Source: an uncultured Clostridia bacterium
Lineage (GTDB): Bacteria; Bacillota; Clostridia; Oscillospirales; CAG-272
Direction of reading: 5' to 3'
NCBI GenBank assembly: GCA_937894775.1
Contig: CALAXC010000344.1
Location: 1-13,323 of the forward strand
Length of the DNA: 13,323 nucleotides
The position numbers and the translations under genes were made by a program. Below the pieces are notes generated by a model. It worked only from the letters and a program-made list of their open reading frames with translations, had not been told where the DNA came from and did not search any database. Below, one piece after another: positions 12,518 through 13,323 of the stretch (within the stretch, counting starts at the first letter, position 1; each line of letters begins with the position of its first letter).

Positions 12518-13033
12518 ATGAGCAACAGCCCACTCGTTGAATACGTCTGCCTCTCGCCATTCTGCACGAGTCCCAGACAAAGCAAAATAGATACTATAAC
12601 GATACACCATATGGCAGGAAATCTCTCGGTCGAGACCTGCGGAAGCATTTTTGTCCGTCCAAACCGTAACGCATCGTCGAACTACGGAATAGATTCACAA
12701 GGAAGAGTTGGAATGTATGTAGAGGAAAAAGACTGCTCCTGGTGTTCTTCAAACAGACCAAATGACCACAGAGCCATAACTATCGAGGTAGCAAATGATG
12801 AAATAGGCGGAGAATGGCACGTAGGCGACGTAGCTATGGAAAGACTTATAGAGCTTTGTGTAGATATATGTAAGAGAAACGGAATCGAAAGGCTCAACTT
12901 TACGGGCGATACAACAGGAAATCTTACGATGCACAAATGGTTTTCCGATACACAGTGCCCGGGACCGTATCTCGGAAGCAAATTTCCCTATATAGCGGAA
13001 GAAGTAAACAAACGGTTAGAAAATGTCGGCTGA
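12518..13033 (+). CDS. N-acetylmuramoyl-L-alanine amidase, phage-endolysin type (Amidase_2)
   Basis: This 171-residue zinc amidase would cut the bond between N-acetylmuramic acid and the stem peptide of peptidoglycan. The zinc ligands can be read as H30 (TITIHHMAG), H139 (TMHKWF) and C147 (DTQCPGPYL). The middle block NYGIDSQGRVGMYVEEKDCSWCSSNRPNDHRAITIEV is the usual Amidase_2/PGRP core. It consists almost only of the catalytic domain, with no signal peptide and no cell-wall-binding domain, as in phage lysins without an export signal. No holin or other phage gene is near. It is co-transcribed with the esterase from the promoter at 11663; AAAAGGAG precedes ATG 12518. It may be a domesticated lysin or remain unexported. 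The stop codon lies in the loop of a perfect palindrome. Confidence 0.92.
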   Translation: MSNSPLVEYVCLSPFCTSPRQSKIDTITIHHMAGNLSVETCGSIFVRPNRNASSNYGIDSQGRVGMYVEEKDCSWCSSNRPNDHRAITIEVANDEIGGEWHVGDVAMERLIELCVDICKRNGIERLNFTGDTTGNLTMHKWFSDTQCPGPYLGSKFPYIAEEVNKRLENVG

Positions 13034-13039
13034 GCCGAC
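13025..13039. repeat. Palindrome spanning the amidase stop codon
   Basis: GTCGGC (13025-13030) and GCCGAC (13034-13039) form a perfect 6-bp stem whose loop is exactly the TGA stop codon. GTCGGCTGAG recurs at 13126-13135, after the terminator. Confidence 0.7.
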
Positions 13040-13079
13040 TCTCAAGCTCGGTCATTGTGATATCGAATATTAAAATTAT

Positions 13080-13113
13080 ACACCCGATTTCTTTGTGAAG
13101 TCGGGTGTTTTTT
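13080..13113 (+). terminator. Terminator of the esterase-amidase operon
   Basis: ACACCCGA (13080-13087) pairs with TCGGGTGT (13101-13108), and the stem extends inward by four more pairs to a 5-nt loop. A T tract runs from 13108 to 13113. Confidence 0.9.
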
Positions 13114-13183
13114 GTAAAGCAAAAGGTCGGCTGAGGGAATCAACGCACAATGTTCGCACAAACCCAGCTGAAAAGTTTTTAGT

Positions 13184-13310
13184 CAAGTTTTTTTCAAAAA
13201 ACTTGCGGGTGCTTAGGGCAGCGCCCTAAGTCGTCCGTCGCAACGGACGAAATTTCCCTTATCGTTCAAAAAACGCAGGAGAGGGTGAATTTCTTTGCGA
13301 AGCAAAGAAA
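13184..13310. repeat. Second group of tandem palindromes
   Basis: Four perfect hairpins follow each other: CAAGTTTTTT/AAAAAACTTG (13184-13205), CTTAGGGC/GCCCTAAG with loop AGC (13212-13230), TCGTCCGT/ACGGACGA with loop CGCA (13231-13250), and TTTCTTTGC/GCAAAGAAA with loop GAA (13290-13310). An outer AGGGT/ACCCT pair (13282-13286, 13319-13323) surrounds the last. The region 13115-13323 holds no gene that I can support. The group may continue past the window. Confidence 0.75.
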
Positions 13311-13323
13311 GAGGGAGAACCCT

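Overview
The window looks like chromosomal DNA of an anaerobic gut-type Bacillota (Clostridia, probably an Oscillospirales/Ruminococcaceae-like lineage). The grounds are AGGAGG-type ribosome sites, low-to-moderate GC, BspA-type leucine-rich repeat and Ig-like lipoproteins typical of such genomes, an EstA-like esterase, and many short palindromic intergenic repeats. This is judged by eye; no search was run.

Region 1 (about 1-3880) is AT-rich and accessory in character. A four-gene minus-strand operon (2247 down to 215) encodes a stand-alone LytTR DNA-binding protein followed by three small membrane proteins, a layout like the LytTR regulatory systems in which a membrane protein restrains the regulator. 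Divergent from it is an AbiF-family (Abi_2, HEPN) abortive-infection protein at 2701-3693. The main discovery lies between them. Two 57-nt RNA elements (2487-2543 and 2622-2678) align without a gap and fold into the same two stem-loops, with several compensatory base-pair changes. The first sits in a probable stand-alone ncRNA with its own extended -10 promoter and a weak terminator. The second begins at the predicted start of the abiF transcript and forms its leader. Four 10-bp phased repeats cover the -35 position of the ncRNA promoter, which lacks a recognisable -35 box, so the neighbouring LytTR protein may control it. Copies of a CATCTATTAAGGTCA repeat, inverted between the two sides, bracket this region and suggest an insertion or relic of a mobile element.

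Region 2 (3880-5640) holds a strong bidirectional terminator, a 168-bp array of eight different short palindromes with a repeated linker, a lipoprotein of unknown role, a second cluster of inverted repeats, and a small unknown protein. The two genes share a near-identical promoter-to-start module.

Region 3 (5640-8550) has a zinc-ribbon membrane protein on the minus strand. Divergent from it is a three-gene operon: an OFA-type major facilitator transporter, a miniature sigma-70-like protein lacking the promoter-recognition parts, and a DUF4190-like membrane protein. A nested inverted-repeat element follows (8684-8835).

Region 4 (8881-13323) has a BspA-type leucine-rich repeat protein and an Ig-like lipoprotein on the minus strand, separated by an intrinsic terminator lying just before the second gene's ribosome site. 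Divergent from these are an esterase and a phage-type zinc amidase, then a terminator and another group of tandem palindromes. Promoters across the window repeatedly show TTGCA-type -35 boxes, 17-bp spacers and TGN-extended -10 boxes.
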